DNA of 64,000 bases from Ruegeria arenilitoris (GCF_013030985.1 NZ_WPYP01000001.1:248001-312000); one strand, 5' to 3'. Counted from the first letter of the stretch, positions 44,428 to 54,289 are shown. The notes: a model not told the origin generated them from the letters alone. Numbers and translations are program-made.

Positions 44428-46868
44428 TGCTGCGGCAGGTCCGCCTGTTTCTAGCTCTTTTTCTGGTTTGCTTTGCCATGCTGGGCGGCCCCGTTGCCGC
44501 CGAGCTGACCGATCAGCAAAGTGAGTACTACCAGAACTGGCTTGCAACGGCGGACCGTGCCGAGACCGAAATCGAAGCCGACAGGACCTCGAACGCGGCG
44601 CTTGAGAACCTGCGGTCCGAAATCCACAACTATCGTGAAGATTTTAACCAGGCGCGCAGCGCCAATACGGATCGCATCCAGACGCTGGATGCCCAGATCA
44701 AGGCACTTGGACCCGCGCCCGAAGGCGACGCGACCGAGCCCGAAGAAATCGCCAAATTGCGGACCCACCTTGAGGATCAACTGACCAGCCTGCAGGTTCC
44801 GCGGATTATCTCGGAAGAGGCCTTCAGCCGCGCCAACGGCCTGATCAGCGAGATCGACCGGTTGTTGCGCGACAGGCAGAAAAAAGAACTGCTGGAACGC
44901 GGGCCATCCCCGATGAACCCGGCATATTGGGGTCCGGCCTGGACCGACATTGTCGAAGCCGTACGTGGCCTGATCGCTGAATCGGCACAAAACCTGAAGG
45001 CCAATACCGTCCAGGACCGTCTGAGAGATCGTGGTCTGGGCATCCTTTTCCTGACCCTCGCAGCGGGCGTGTTGTTGTATTACGGGCGCTACTGGTCCGA
45101 GGCCGCAGGTGAATATCTGCGCAGCCTTGGAGGCCGCGGCATCGGCGTCTGGTCGTTTCTGGTATCGCTGCTGCGCATTCTGCTGCCTTGGCTGGGCGTC
45201 TGGCTGCTGGTGCAGGCGGTCATCATGACCGGTCTTATGGGGCTGCGTGGCACATTGCTGATCCAGAACGTGCCGTATTGGGCCGCCCTAATCTTTTACT
45301 ACGACTGGATCGGACGTCAGCTGTACCTGTCGCAGGCGGCCCAAAACTTCAATCGCCTGTCCCGCAAGAACGTCACCGAGCTGCGGGTGTATCTCGATAT
45401 TCTGGCGGTCTTTCTGATCGCTTATGAATTCGGGCTGCTGTTCGATCAGATTGAGAATATCTCGGACGCAACCCGGGCGGTCATCAGCTTTCCGGTGGTT
45501 TTCGGGACCGCTCTGATTCTGTTGCGCATTCGTCGTATCCGGACCAGCAGGCCCGAGACAGACGACGCCGAGGCCGGAGAAAAACCGCGCAGCGGCGGTC
45601 TGACTCAGATCATGGAATTCCTGCGCCGTGCTCTGTTCCTGCTTGGGATGGCCAGCCCGATCCTGGCGCTTGTCGGTTATACCAATGCGGCAGAGGCAAT
45701 CGTCTTCCCGGCGGTGAAAACGCTGGTTCTGCTTGCGGCTTTGGCGATTTTCCATCGGTTCCTGACCTCGGTCTACGGCTGGCTCAGCGGGCAGGGCGAG
45801 GCCGCGCGGGATTCGCTGTTTGCCGTGCTGACTGCGTTTGTTATCGCGATCCTGTCACTGCCAATTCTGGCCTTGTACTGGGGGGCGCGGCAAACCGATC
45901 TGCTTGAGGTCTGGTCGCGCCTGTTGCTGGGATTTGATATTGGCGGAGTCAGGATATCGCCCAGCATTTTCTTTACTTTCGTTCTCGTCTTTATCATCGG
46001 TTACGCGCTGACACGATTGTTGCAGAGCGGGCTGCGGAACTCGCTGCTTCCCAAGACAAGTATTGACCCCGGTGGACAGAATGCAATTGCGGCGGGCACC
46101 GGCTATGTCGGGATCTTCCTGGCGGCATTGGTTGCGATCATGATCGCAGGTTTTGACCTATCATCGCTTGCGATTGTTGCAGGTGCGCTGTCGGTCGGTA
46201 TTGGCTTTGGATTGCAGACAATCGTCTCGAATTTCGTTTCGGGCATTATCCTTCTGGTCGAACGTCCAATCTCGAAGGGCGACTGGATCGACGTGAACGG
46301 GATGATGGGCTATGTGCGCGACATCTCGGTGCGGTCCACGCGGATTGAGACGTTTGACCGGACGGATGTGATCGTCCCGAACTCGGACCTGATCAGCGGC
46401 GTGGTCACGAACTACACCCGCGGCAACACCATCGGGCGGGTCATTGTGCCGGTGGGGGTGGCCTATGGTACCGACACACGCGTGGTCGAGAAAATTCTTG
46501 GCGAAGTGGCAAATGCGCACCCCATGGTGCTGGCGCATCCGGCGCCCAGCGTAGTGTTTCAGGGGTTCGGTGCGGATTCACTGGATTTCGAGATTCGCGC
46601 CATTCTGCGTGACGTGAACTGGGTGCTGTCGGTGAAGTCCGACATGAACCATGAGATCAACCGCCGCTTTGTCGAAGAGGGGATCGAGATTCCGTTCGCA
46701 CAGCGCGATGTCTGGCTGCGCAACCCCGAGGCCTTGCAGGGTAAACCATCCGTACCGCAGCAGAAACCAGAGAGCGACACGGCGAAACCGTCTTCAAATC
46801 CGTCATCCTCAGCACCCGTCGATATGACCGAGGCCGATTTGGGCGATGGGGATGGTGACGAGATTTAA
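44427..46868 (+). CDS. Large MscS-type mechanosensitive channel with DUF3772
   Basis: An 813-residue inner-membrane protein. After a signal peptide ('LGGPVAAEL') comes a periplasmic coiled-coil region (DUF3772, residues about 25-190), then about ten membrane helices, and the conserved MscS pore/beta domain ('FGLQTIVSNFVSGIILLVERPISKGDWI' region, about residues 590-620; 'RSTRIETFDRTDVIVPNSDLI'). The C-terminal tail is Ser/Pro/acidic. Such MscK/MscM-like channels release solutes on hypo-osmotic shock. It is translationally coupled to cysK. Confidence 0.92.
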   Translation: MLRQVRLFLALFLVCFAMLGGPVAAELTDQQSEYYQNWLATADRAETEIEADRTSNAALENLRSEIHNYREDFNQARSANTDRIQTLDAQIKALGPAPEGDATEPEEIAKLRTHLEDQLTSLQVPRIISEEAFSRANGLISEIDRLLRDRQKKELLERGPSPMNPAYWGPAWTDIVEAVRGLIAESAQNLKANTVQDRLRDRGLGILFLTLAAGVLLYYGRYWSEAAGEYLRSLGGRGIGVWSFLVSLLRILLPWLGVWLLVQAVIMTGLMGLRGTLLIQNVPYWAALIFYYDWIGRQLYLSQAAQNFNRLSRKNVTELRVYLDILAVFLIAYEFGLLFDQIENISDATRAVISFPVVFGTALILLRIRRIRTSRPETDDAEAGEKPRSGGLTQIMEFLRRALFLLGMASPILALVGYTNAAEAIVFPAVKTLVLLAALAIFHRFLTSVYGWLSGQGEAARDSLFAVLTAFVIAILSLPILALYWGARQTDLLEVWSRLLLGFDIGGVRISPSIFFTFVLVFIIGYALTRLLQSGLRNSLLPKTSIDPGGQNAIAAGTGYVGIFLAALVAIMIAGFDLSSLAIVAGALSVGIGFGLQTIVSNFVSGIILLVERPISKGDWIDVNGMMGYVRDISVRSTRIETFDRTDVIVPNSDLISGVVTNYTRGNTIGRVIVPVGVAYGTDTRVVEKILGEVANAHPMVLAHPAPSVVFQGFGADSLDFEIRAILRDVNWVLSVKSDMNHEINRRFVEEGIEIPFAQRDVWLRNPEALQGKPSVPQQKPESDTAKPSSNPSSSAPVDMTEADLGDGDGDEI

Positions 46869-46958
46869 CCGCGTGTGTGGCGGATGTGCGGAAGGTTGAA
46901 TTTTCGCGTTAATCGCCCCTTGCAAATCCCCCGGCGATGGTCCAAATATCGCGCCCAC

Positions 46959-47048
46959 GGAGAGGTGGCCGAGTGGTCGAAGGCGCACGCCTGGAAAGTG
47001 TGTAGGCGGGAAACCGTCTCCAGGGTTCGAATCCCTGTCTCTCCGCCA
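46959..47048 (+). tRNA. tRNA-Ser (anticodon GGA)
   Basis: A 90-nt class II tRNA with genome-encoded CCA. The acceptor stem GGAGAGG (46959-46965) pairs with TCTCTCC before GCCA. The anticodon loop CTGGAAA has GGA at 46993-46995; a long variable arm (GTGTAGGCGGGAAACCGTCTC region) and the T loop GGTTCGAATCC are present. It separates the housekeeping part of the window from the polysaccharide region and is a plausible integration site. Confidence 0.97.
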
Positions 47049-47133
47049 TAAAATCACAGTAAGTAGTTGTTTTAACGATACTGTCAAAGAAAGCTGGGTT
47101 GAGACGGGGAGGGTGCTCTCTAAGCCTTGCAGC

Positions 47134-47838
47134 ATGATCAAGAGATCGCCGTTTCGCTTTTTCAAGACCAGCCCCGAGATCATTCGCTTGGCGGTGATGC
47201 TGTTTGTCCGGTTCCCGCTTTTCGCTTCGGAATGTAGAGGATCTCCTGCATGAACGGGGCGTCGATGTCAGTCATGAAGCCGTGAGATATTGGTGGCATC
47301 GGTTCGGTCCGATGTTTGCCCCGGATATCCGAAAGCGCCGAGTTGCCGGCATGAAGTCGAGTAAGTGGCGGTGGCATCTGGACGAGATGTTCGTGAAGAT
47401 CAACGGCGAACGACACTATCTGTGGCGGGTCGTAAATCACGAGGGCGAGGTCCTGGAGAGCTTCGTCACGAAGAAGCGGGGCAAAAAAGCCGCGCTGAAT
47501 TTCCAAGAAAAGTATTGCGAAAGCACTGCCGCCCAAAAGTGATCGTGACTGTTCGGCTTGGGTTTTACGGTGCCGCGCTTAGGGTAATCGGTGCCGCAAA
47601 TCGGCAGGAAATTGGACACTGGTTGAACATCAGGGTCGAGAACGCACATCTGCCATTCCGACGACAGGAGAGAACTATGCTTCGCTTCCGGTGCATGCAA
47701 AGTTTTCAGAAGTTCGCCTCTGTCCGCGCCTCGGCCTAAAACCTCTTCAACTCGGAGCGCAGCCTATCCTTCAGATCAAATTTCAAGTCGAACCGCGCCG
47801 CCGCACTTGCTGAGTGGCGCGGTCTCTGCGCCGCATAG
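47134..47838 (+). mobile_element. Inactivated IS6-family transposase
   Basis: A near full-length (~235 codon) IS6-type DDE transposase: 'IKRSPFRFFKTSPEIIRLAVMLF' start region, 'RNVEDLLHERGVDVSHEAVRYWW', 'WRWHLDEMFVKINGERHYLWR', and C-terminal 'VENAHLPFRRQERTMLRF'. It is broken by a 1-base insertion near 47221 (frame change after 'VRFPL'), a reverse frame change near 47540, and an in-frame TAA at 47737-47739; the last piece ends 'RGLCAA' then stop at 47838. The two frameshifts flank a region that no longer matches. Terminal inverted repeats could not be resolved. Confidence 0.9.
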
Positions 47839-48002
47839 GGGACAGCAATTCTGTCCATGCCGAGGCTGGTTCGCATTCGATTGACAACAACCTTTTGAAG
47901 TCACTCATGACGCCTTCGGACAGCCGATAGCCTGCTTTGGCATGACGCAGGTGCTGCAACCCGATCTATGGTATGGGTCCTGTCCAAAATCGCGCACTGG
48001 GA

Positions 48003-48776
48003 TCAGCGCCCCTCTCCACGTCTGACGTACCACAAATAGAAAAACTTGAGCCGGGTTCTTATGACTTCCTTCAGAAATCTGGATAATTTGGCCTTATAGA
48101 AACCTTGGCCCTTTGCCCATTTTTGTATTTGCGCGGGCCCGGTACTGTTTTTGGCGCAAACCCTTCCGAAAACCTTGACGCCATATTTCTCGTAGGGTTG
48201 CCAGTTTGGCTCGGACGTGAACAGATATCTAATACCAGCTTCACCCGCCGACTTTATGGTGTCTTCATCCATGTCGCCTCCTGGAACCGAGGCGCTATTG
48301 ACTGTGCTGCCCAGAATGTCTTCCAAGATGGCCTTGCTGCGACTCCATTCTTCCAGCTTTTCATCATATGGCAGGTCTCTGAATATCGATGGGTGGGTAT
48401 GACTGTGCGTCCCAATGACATGCCCGATAAGATGGATTTCCCTGATTTGATCGGGCCGAAGGAAAGTCCTGTCGCCGATCATGGACGTCGTGACAAAGAA
48501 GTGGCCGACCAGTCCTCTCTCATGCAGCATATGTGCTACTGGTAACGCCGACGCTCCGCCATCATCGAAGGTCAGAATAAGTTTGTTGTTCGTGTTGTTG
48601 TCCAGAATATTGCTCGCCCTCTCTGATCTGGAAAAATTTTCCATGATCAAATCCAGGTCATGCAAAAAATGTCCTACCTTATGCTGGTAGGGCAGCGCTC
48701 CGGGGATCTGAAATCCGCTTCTTTCGGGGTCATCTGACACTTCGTGATAGAGAAACGAAATTGTTTTCCCAGTCAT
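48003..48776 (-). CDS. Polysaccharide deacetylase family protein
   Basis: A 257-residue NodB-type hydrolase. Metal-binding motif 1 is 'LTFDDGG' (Asp71, Asp72) and motif 2 is 'THSHTHPS' (His124, His128). No signal peptide or lipobox is seen, so it may act in the cytosol on lipid-linked sugar, or be exported another way. A basic C-terminal tail could touch membrane. Next to wzz on the same strand, it probably removes N-acetyl groups from the exopolysaccharide. Confidence 0.87.
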   Translation of the reverse strand: MTGKTISFLYHEVSDDPERSGFQIPGALPYQHKVGHFLHDLDLIMENFSRSERASNILDNNTNNKLILTFDDGGASALPVAHMLHERGLVGHFFVTTSMIGDRTFLRPDQIREIHLIGHVIGTHSHTHPSIFRDLPYDEKLEEWSRSKAILEDILGSTVNSASVPGGDMDEDTIKSAGEAGIRYLFTSEPNWQPYEKYGVKVFGRVCAKNSTGPAQIQKWAKGQGFYKAKLSRFLKEVIRTRLKFFYLWYVRRGEGR

Positions 48777-48787
48777 CCGAATATCCT

Positions 48788-49984
48788 TCAGCCGGCATCC
48801 GTACTGCGCCCTTTCCCGCCGTGTGTCGAGCGTGGACGGCCCAGCGTGTCCACGATGATTGCGAGCAACATCATAAGTAAGAGCAGCGAAAACCCCACCA
48901 TCAATCCGACAACTTCCGGTGCCAGGTTGCTGGGGCGGCTCGGTAGCGTCGCATCTGAAACCACTTGCGCGTCGGCAGTGGCAACCGCCTGCAACTGACG
49001 AATCTCCCGCAATCTCCGTAAAATCTCGCTGTGTACAGCACCTGCGGCTTCGGCATCACGCATCAAAGTTTCGAGCTCGGGATCGGATGCGGCGTCACCG
49101 TCGCCACCGTCCCATCGATCGACCTGTTCAATGGCTGAGGAAAGATTGCTGGCGGCATCGAGGATAAGGCTGCGCAGTTCTTCCACGCGTTCGGGTGACA
49201 CGTCCGTTGCGTCGCGCTCGGGCAGGCGCGACAGCACGGCGCGAAAGGCTGCTTCGGCCTCGGCGAGGTTCGCGCGGAGTTCTGATGGCGGCGAAGCAAG
49301 GCTCTCGGATCTCTCCCTGACCTGACGCTGACTTTGTTCAGCGTCTTCTGTCACTTCGGCCAACTGCTCTTGAAGCCTTTCTCGAACTTGCGCAATTTCA
49401 TTGATCTTTTCAGCGCGCTGTTGATCCAGAAACTCGGTAGCCACGGCGTTTGCGACGATAGCTGAAAGTTCAGCATTAGTAGAGGTAAACGAGATGCGGA
49501 GGATCTCCGAGTCCGCTACCTGCTGCACTTTAAGCCGCTCTTCAATATAGAGTGCGACATCGGCGGCCGGATCGCCCCCGTCAACCTTCACCACGCCTTC
49601 CATGTTTTGGTCGAACGCATCGGAGGACAGCAACGCTTCCGCGACACGCGCGATGTTGGCCGGTGATCTCAGCAACTGAGCTTGCGTTTCGAGCACCACG
49701 GCAGAACTGGTCAAATCGGTGGAAACAGGCTCGTATCCAAGAATCGACAAGCTATAGGGTTTTATCAAGAGAAGGCTCGACGCCGTGTACTTCGGCTCCT
49801 GCGCGCTGTTGAGAAGGCCTGCACCCAGGCCGCCAAGGAGGCTCACTATTATGATCGCCAAGAAGTTGCGACGTATCGGCTGCATTATCGAGCCGTGACG
49901 GCTGGCACGCGTGTCAGCCGAGACACTATCATCAACATTAAAACTGAGTTTCTCTGGCGGCTTGGGTGGTTGATCGTGCGACAC
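48788..49984 (-). CDS. Wzz/polysaccharide chain-length determinant protein
   Basis: A 398-residue inner-membrane protein: cytosolic N-terminus, helix at about residues 40-58 ('FLAIIIVSLLGGLGAGLL'), a long periplasmic part with coiled coil (about 190-260) and a second helix near 362-381 ('LMVGFSLLLLMMLLAIIV'). This is the PCP-fold layout of Wzz/ExoP-like chain-length regulators, without the C-terminal tyrosine kinase of Wzc. It starts 11 bp before the deacetylase start region on the same strand and is divergent from the glycosyltransferase at 50084. Confidence 0.83.
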   Translation of the reverse strand: MSHDQPPKPPEKLSFNVDDSVSADTRASRHGSIMQPIRRNFLAIIIVSLLGGLGAGLLNSAQEPKYTASSLLLIKPYSLSILGYEPVSTDLTSSAVVLETQAQLLRSPANIARVAEALLSSDAFDQNMEGVVKVDGGDPAADVALYIEERLKVQQVADSEILRISFTSTNAELSAIVANAVATEFLDQQRAEKINEIAQVRERLQEQLAEVTEDAEQSQRQVRERSESLASPPSELRANLAEAEAAFRAVLSRLPERDATDVSPERVEELRSLILDAASNLSSAIEQVDRWDGGDGDAASDPELETLMRDAEAAGAVHSEILRRLREIRQLQAVATADAQVVSDATLPSRPSNLAPEVVGLMVGFSLLLLMMLLAIIVDTLGRPRSTHGGKGRSTDAG

Positions 49985-50083
49985 TCTTTAATTCCTTACA
50001 TAACTAAACAGCATCAATTGTTATGTGGAATGCCGTTTTTTGCAATATGATGAATGAAATGCCGAGCAGCTAGAAGTTGTCCA

Positions 50084-51196
50084 ATGAATGAAATGAACTT
50101 CCCGCATGAAGACGGCCCTGTAGCCCTTTTCTTGCCGACGTTGGACGGCGGAGGTGCGGAGCGTGCCTTCGTGAACCTTGCGCGGGGCATGGTCGAAATA
50201 GGCATCGACGTGGACCTAGTGGTCGGCAATGCGTCGGGTCCGTTCCGCGCTGAAGTTCCGAAGAACGTGAACTTGATCGACCTCAAGGCTCCACGTCTAA
50301 TTCGCGCCTTGCCCGGACTTGTGCGATATTTGAAGCTGCGCAGTCCGAGGCGCTTGTATTCCGCGCTCGAAGAGGCGGGTTTGATTGCCCTGCTTGCTCG
50401 TTCACTTTCAGGAAAGTCACTGCCGGTCATTCCCAGCATTCGAAATCGTCTCACTGAAGAGGCAAGGCTGGGGGGCATGAAGCGCCGCGGCGTGATTGTT
50501 CTGGCACGAAGGTTTTTCCGGCAGGCGGATGCCCTTATCGCTGTTTCCGATGGTGTTGCCGAGGATGCTGCGCAGGTTCTTGACCTGCCTGTCGATCGGA
50601 TCTCGGTTATTCGAAATCCGACGATTGTTCCGGAAATGATCGCGCGATCAAAACTGCCGATCGACGATCCTTGGTTTTCCACCGATGCTCCGCCAGTTGT
50701 TTTGGCATGTGGTCGATTGTCAGCTCAAAAGGATTATAAGACGCTCATTCGGGCATTCGCCGAGGTGCGGAAGACACAGGCTGTCCGTCTGTTGATCCTT
50801 GGGGAGGGTCCAATGCGTTCGCAGCTTCACGAGCAGATCTCGGACTTGTCACTTGCCGATGATATCGCACTGCCCGGGTTTGATCCGAACCCCTTTCGAT
50901 ACATGGCCCGGTGCAGCGTCTTTGTGCTGTCGTCGATATTCGAGGGATCGCCGAACGTTTTGGTACAGGCGATAGCTTGCGGCGCGGCAGTAGTTTCGAC
51001 GGACTGCCCTAGCGGCCCGAACGAAATCTTACATAACGTCGAGTCCGCAGAGCTAGTTCCCGTCGGAGATTTCGTTGCGATGGCGAAGGCAATCGAGCGT
51101 CTCTTGGAGCGGCAGACCAGAGAACGAACTAAAAGCTCCATGGCACCTTACGATTATCTCTTTGCTGCGCGTCGGTATCTGGAAGTGGCAGTGTAA
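50084..51196 (+). CDS. Glycosyltransferase, GT4/GT1 family
   Basis: A 370-residue GT-B enzyme. N-terminal 'LFLPTLDGGGAERAFVNLARGM' is the GAER-type acceptor loop of GT4; the C-terminal domain has 'VVLACGRLSAQKDYKTLIRAF', 'LLILGEGPMRSQL' and the EX7E motif region 'SSIFEGSPNVLVQAIACGAAVV'. Retaining enzymes of this sort transfer nucleotide-sugar hexoses to lipid-linked chains. ATG 50084 is chosen by frame and a weak ribosome site; 50054 and 50093 are alternatives. Confidence 0.9.
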   Translation: MNEMNFPHEDGPVALFLPTLDGGGAERAFVNLARGMVEIGIDVDLVVGNASGPFRAEVPKNVNLIDLKAPRLIRALPGLVRYLKLRSPRRLYSALEEAGLIALLARSLSGKSLPVIPSIRNRLTEEARLGGMKRRGVIVLARRFFRQADALIAVSDGVAEDAAQVLDLPVDRISVIRNPTIVPEMIARSKLPIDDPWFSTDAPPVVLACGRLSAQKDYKTLIRAFAEVRKTQAVRLLILGEGPMRSQLHEQISDLSLADDIALPGFDPNPFRYMARCSVFVLSSIFEGSPNVLVQAIACGAAVVSTDCPSGPNEILHNVESAELVPVGDFVAMAKAIERLLERQTRERTKSSMAPYDYLFAARRYLEVAV

Positions 51197-51695
51197 AAAC
51201 GAAAGCTAGTTGCGATGGGCAGTGTGAGTGACGGGCCTGTCCAGTGACTAAGGTCAGCGCCAATGGGACAGTTTAGGTTGACTTGATAAGAGAGGTTTTT
51301 TGGCCAATCGCAACCACCAAGGAGTGGAGATGAGAAAGAAAGGTGGCTCAACAACCGGGTTGTAAACTCACACCTTCCATTCCGACGACGAGAACGCGCG
51401 ATACAATGCTCTAGCAGATGCAAAGTTTGCAGGAAAGCTTGACCAAGAGTATTGCGTCGGTAACGTTCTTGCGGCAAAAAGATTAGTCTCAGAAATCAAC
51501 ATCTTGGCTGATGCCACAAGGTCAACTAGTGTGAGTTTCCTAGCGGGGTCCCGCCATTCTTGAAGCTGAGTGACTCTTGAGCCAGACTATTGAGGCTCAC
51601 GCGTTGACCAAGAAAGGGAATGAACCGGCCGCGTCAAGGCATAGATGTGTGGAGCTTTTTCTTTTCATTGCGATACCACTTTAGGAGGTCAAGGA
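51197..51695. other. 499-bp stretch with IS6 relic and no gene
   Basis: Between two glycosyltransferase genes. Apart from the IS6 remnant at 51344-51460, no coding frame with family features is seen. It appears to be insertion debris. Confidence 0.6.
51344..51460 (+). mobile_element. IS6-family transposase relic
   Basis: From 51344 the plus strand reads WLNNRVVNSHLPFRRRERA, then after a frame change 'ML*QMQSLQ'. This is the conserved C-terminal segment of IS6 transposases and corresponds to 'VENAHLPFRRQERTMLRF..MQSF' of the copy at 47134-47838. Only ~40 codons survive. Confidence 0.82.
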
Positions 51696-52811
51696 ATGTC
51701 CGGAAGGCGCGTGGTGCATGCTATCGATCATCTGGAAATTGGCGGTGCACAACGACTTCTGGACGTCATGCTTAACGAGGATCTCAGCGCCGACAGGCTT
51801 ACTGTATTGTCGTTCGGCTCGACTTCGGACTTCCTATACGATCGTCTTGTGTCGAAAGGCGCTGAGGTCGTCGTCGTCGAAAATTGCCGTCTTTGGACGC
51901 CGGTTAGCTATCTACGGGTTCTTCGCACGCTCAGAAAGCTTCGGCCCGACGCGCTTCACCTGCACCTAACGTACGCCACTATCATCGGCGCGGTCGTTGG
52001 TCGATGGGCGAATATTCCGATGGTTGCTTCGATCCACAATGTTCGTACGGTTCAGTACGATGGTGTTCGTGGCCGGGTCTTGAGATTGATGGAAACTCTG
52101 GCGGTCAGGATGTTCGTGGACCGGGTTGTCTTTGTTGGTCAAACGGCAGCGCAAGCCAACGAGGGGCGGTTTCCCGGAAAGCCAATGACTACGATAGACA
52201 ACGTTGTCGAACCCGCCAAACCAAGTAATGCGGAAGCTAGAGAAACACTCCGGGCCGAACTCGGCGCGGATCCCGGAGAGGTCATTGCCATTTCCACCGG
52301 CCGGCTTGCCCCGGTCAAGGATATCTCGACGATGCTCAAGGCGTTTGCCATCACACTCAAGTACGTGCCAAGGGCTCGGTTATGGATTTGCGGCGAAGGC
52401 CAGTTGCGTGAGGAACTTGAAGAGCAGGCAGAGCGCCTACAGATCGGAGAGCGCGTCCAGTTTCTTGGTGGTCGCAAAGATGTGAATTCGCTTCTTAATT
52501 CGGCGGACATCTTCGTCTTGAGCTCGGTCGCGGAGGGTTTGCCCCTCTCATTATTGGAAGCGATGGCCGCTGGGCTTCCGGTGGTTTCAACCACGGTCGG
52601 AAGCGTCCCGGAATACGTCAGTGCATCACAAGGACGTCTGGTCCCGCCTGGTCAACCGGAGGCCCTCGCCGAGGCGCTCGCCGAGTTGTGCTCCGATCCG
52701 GAGCTGCGAAGTTCGATGTCGGCCAATGCTACCGTAAGTGCTAAGCGCTTTACGGATATAGCGGCTTGGAAAGAGAAACTGAAAGCGCAGTACGACGCGC
52801 TTCCACGCTAA
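51696..52811 (+). CDS. Glycosyltransferase, GT4 family
   Basis: A 371-residue GT-B protein. 'VVHAIDHLEIGGAQRLLDVML' gives the N-terminal acceptor loop, 'STGRLAPVKDISTMLKAF' begins the nucleotide-binding domain, and 'SSVAEGLPLSLLEAMAAGLPVV' holds the EX7E catalytic residues. An AGGAGG at 51681-51686 precedes the ATG by nine bases. Convergent with the flippase gene, whose stop overlaps its own by 4 bp. Confidence 0.93.
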   Translation: MSGRRVVHAIDHLEIGGAQRLLDVMLNEDLSADRLTVLSFGSTSDFLYDRLVSKGAEVVVVENCRLWTPVSYLRVLRTLRKLRPDALHLHLTYATIIGAVVGRWANIPMVASIHNVRTVQYDGVRGRVLRLMETLAVRMFVDRVVFVGQTAAQANEGRFPGKPMTTIDNVVEPAKPSNAEARETLRAELGADPGEVIAISTGRLAPVKDISTMLKAFAITLKYVPRARLWICGEGQLREELEEQAERLQIGERVQFLGGRKDVNSLLNSADIFVLSSVAEGLPLSLLEAMAAGLPVVSTTVGSVPEYVSASQGRLVPPGQPEALAEALAELCSDPELRSSMSANATVSAKRFTDIAAWKEKLKAQYDALPR

Positions 52812-54289
52812 AGACGGCGAACGAGACCAGCCAGCAAGACGCGATCACCATGATCGAATACGAAGAGGTAGGAAAGCACGGGCAGAATTGCGAACCCGAG
52901 CATGACCGGCCAGACAGCGTCAAGCGCAAGCGCAAGTACTCCGAGTACCATCGTCGAGGGGAGCAACACATAGATTGGCGACCAGACCCATGGTAGCGGG
53001 TAGGCTCGTTGCGCGAACAGCGTAACGAAAGCCGTCTTGGTCACACTCCCCAATACTACGGCCCATGCACAGCCAGAAATTCCGAACGTCGGTGCAAGGA
53101 TCAAGATAGCAAGTATTGTCACGCAGAATGCCAGAATGTAGGCGACAAGCTTCAGTCCGCTGCGCTTGGCAAGGACAACGCCGATTTCCGTCACCCAGCC
53201 GACAGCCTCAATTGCAAGCGCCAGCACTAGCGGGAAAATGACGACCACTCCCGACCGGTAAGCTTCTGACGCAAGGAGAACGAGAAGTGGCTCTGCGAGG
53301 ATCAGAAGGGTGAAAGAGGCAAGGCACACCGCGAGCGTGAAGCTCTTCAACACGGCATTGTAGGTCTCTGCCGCATCCGATTTCTTGAAAACCGCAAGGG
53401 CAAAGGGATTCCATGCGGTCTGGAATGCGAAGGCAAACAAAGAGAATAGCATCGCGATCTTGGCACCGGCGGCGTAGAGACCGAGCGCCTCTGTGCCGAT
53501 CAAGGCCGCCACAAGCGCTCGCTCTGCCAGCGGTCCTACGGCGCGCGAGGCACTGATCAGGCCATAGGGCGCTGCGTAGGGCAGCATCTCGCGAAGATAG
53601 TGCGCATCTGACGGCCGTGTAAGCCAGTCACGCGTTAGCAGAAGCGCGATCAAAGCGAATATTAGCGCGGCGGCGAAATTTGCGATCATGAGTTGGCCGA
53701 TGCCCGCATTGAAAACGAGGATTGCGCAGACCACGAACGCCGCTTGCACGAATGAGAAGGCGAGCGAAAACGTTACAAAATGCCAACGTCGGAAGGTCAG
53801 ACGCAGCAGCGTCACCGCAAGCTCGATGATCACCATACAGGGCACTTGAAGGACGAGGATGCGAAATGCGAACACAGTTTCGCCGTCGTACCCGAAGTGA
53901 CGAATGGCTGCTGGACCCACCGTCCATAGCAGCGGTACAAAAATCACGATTAACACACCCCGAAATGCCAGCGACTGAGCTATCACCTGTTTCCTGGCTT
54001 CAGTTGTTTCGTACTCGTAAAAAAAGCGGGACACGGCGCTGTCCTGACCGAAAATGAAAAGGATGGTCAAGAACGCACCCAACACCTGAAGCGTGTCAAA
54101 GATGCCGTAGTCAGAGGTGCTGAGATGACGTGCAAGAAGGGGAAAGGTGATCAGTGTGGCCAGCCGACTAACAGCCGCCGCTCCTCCGTAAAGGGCGGAA
54201 TCACGAAAGAGAAAGCCAAGTCGGCCCTTGGTCGATAGGCCCGATGGGCTTGGTGCGTTACTCGGACTTATCTCGTTCTCTTCGTTCAT
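52808..54289 (-). CDS. Wzx-type polysaccharide flippase
   Basis: A 493-residue membrane protein with about 12-14 helices, of the MOP/polysaccharide-export superfamily. The first helix region 'DSALYGGAAAVSRLATLITFPLLARHLSTSDYG' (about residues 35-65) is typical of Wzx/RfbX flippases, which turn undecaprenyl-linked repeat units across the inner membrane. A hydrophilic ~30-residue N-terminus is predicted to lie inside. ATG 54289 is chosen over 54325. Confidence 0.9.
   Translation of the reverse strand: MNEENEISPSNAPSPSGLSTKGRLGFLFRDSALYGGAAAVSRLATLITFPLLARHLSTSDYGIFDTLQVLGAFLTILFIFGQDSAVSRFFYEYETTEARKQVIAQSLAFRGVLIVIFVPLLWTVGPAAIRHFGYDGETVFAFRILVLQVPCMVIIELAVTLLRLTFRRWHFVTFSLAFSFVQAAFVVCAILVFNAGIGQLMIANFAAALIFALIALLLTRDWLTRPSDAHYLREMLPYAAPYGLISASRAVGPLAERALVAALIGTEALGLYAAGAKIAMLFSLFAFAFQTAWNPFALAVFKKSDAAETYNAVLKSFTLAVCLASFTLLILAEPLLVLLASEAYRSGVVVIFPLVLALAIEAVGWVTEIGVVLAKRSGLKLVAYILAFCVTILAILILAPTFGISGCAWAVVLGSVTKTAFVTLFAQRAYPLPWVWSPIYVLLPSTMVLGVLALALDAVWPVMLGFAILPVLSYLFVFDHGDRVLLAGLVRRL

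Noticed and set aside
42493..44547. 684-residue open frame on the minus strand
   Set aside because: It runs antisense to trgB and cysK, whose motifs are unambiguous; composition is typical of a GC-rich shadow frame.
46959..47048. Duplicated tRNA 3' end as attachment site of the island
   Set aside because: I looked for a second copy of the T-arm/acceptor sequence in the rest of the window and saw none; it may lie outside.
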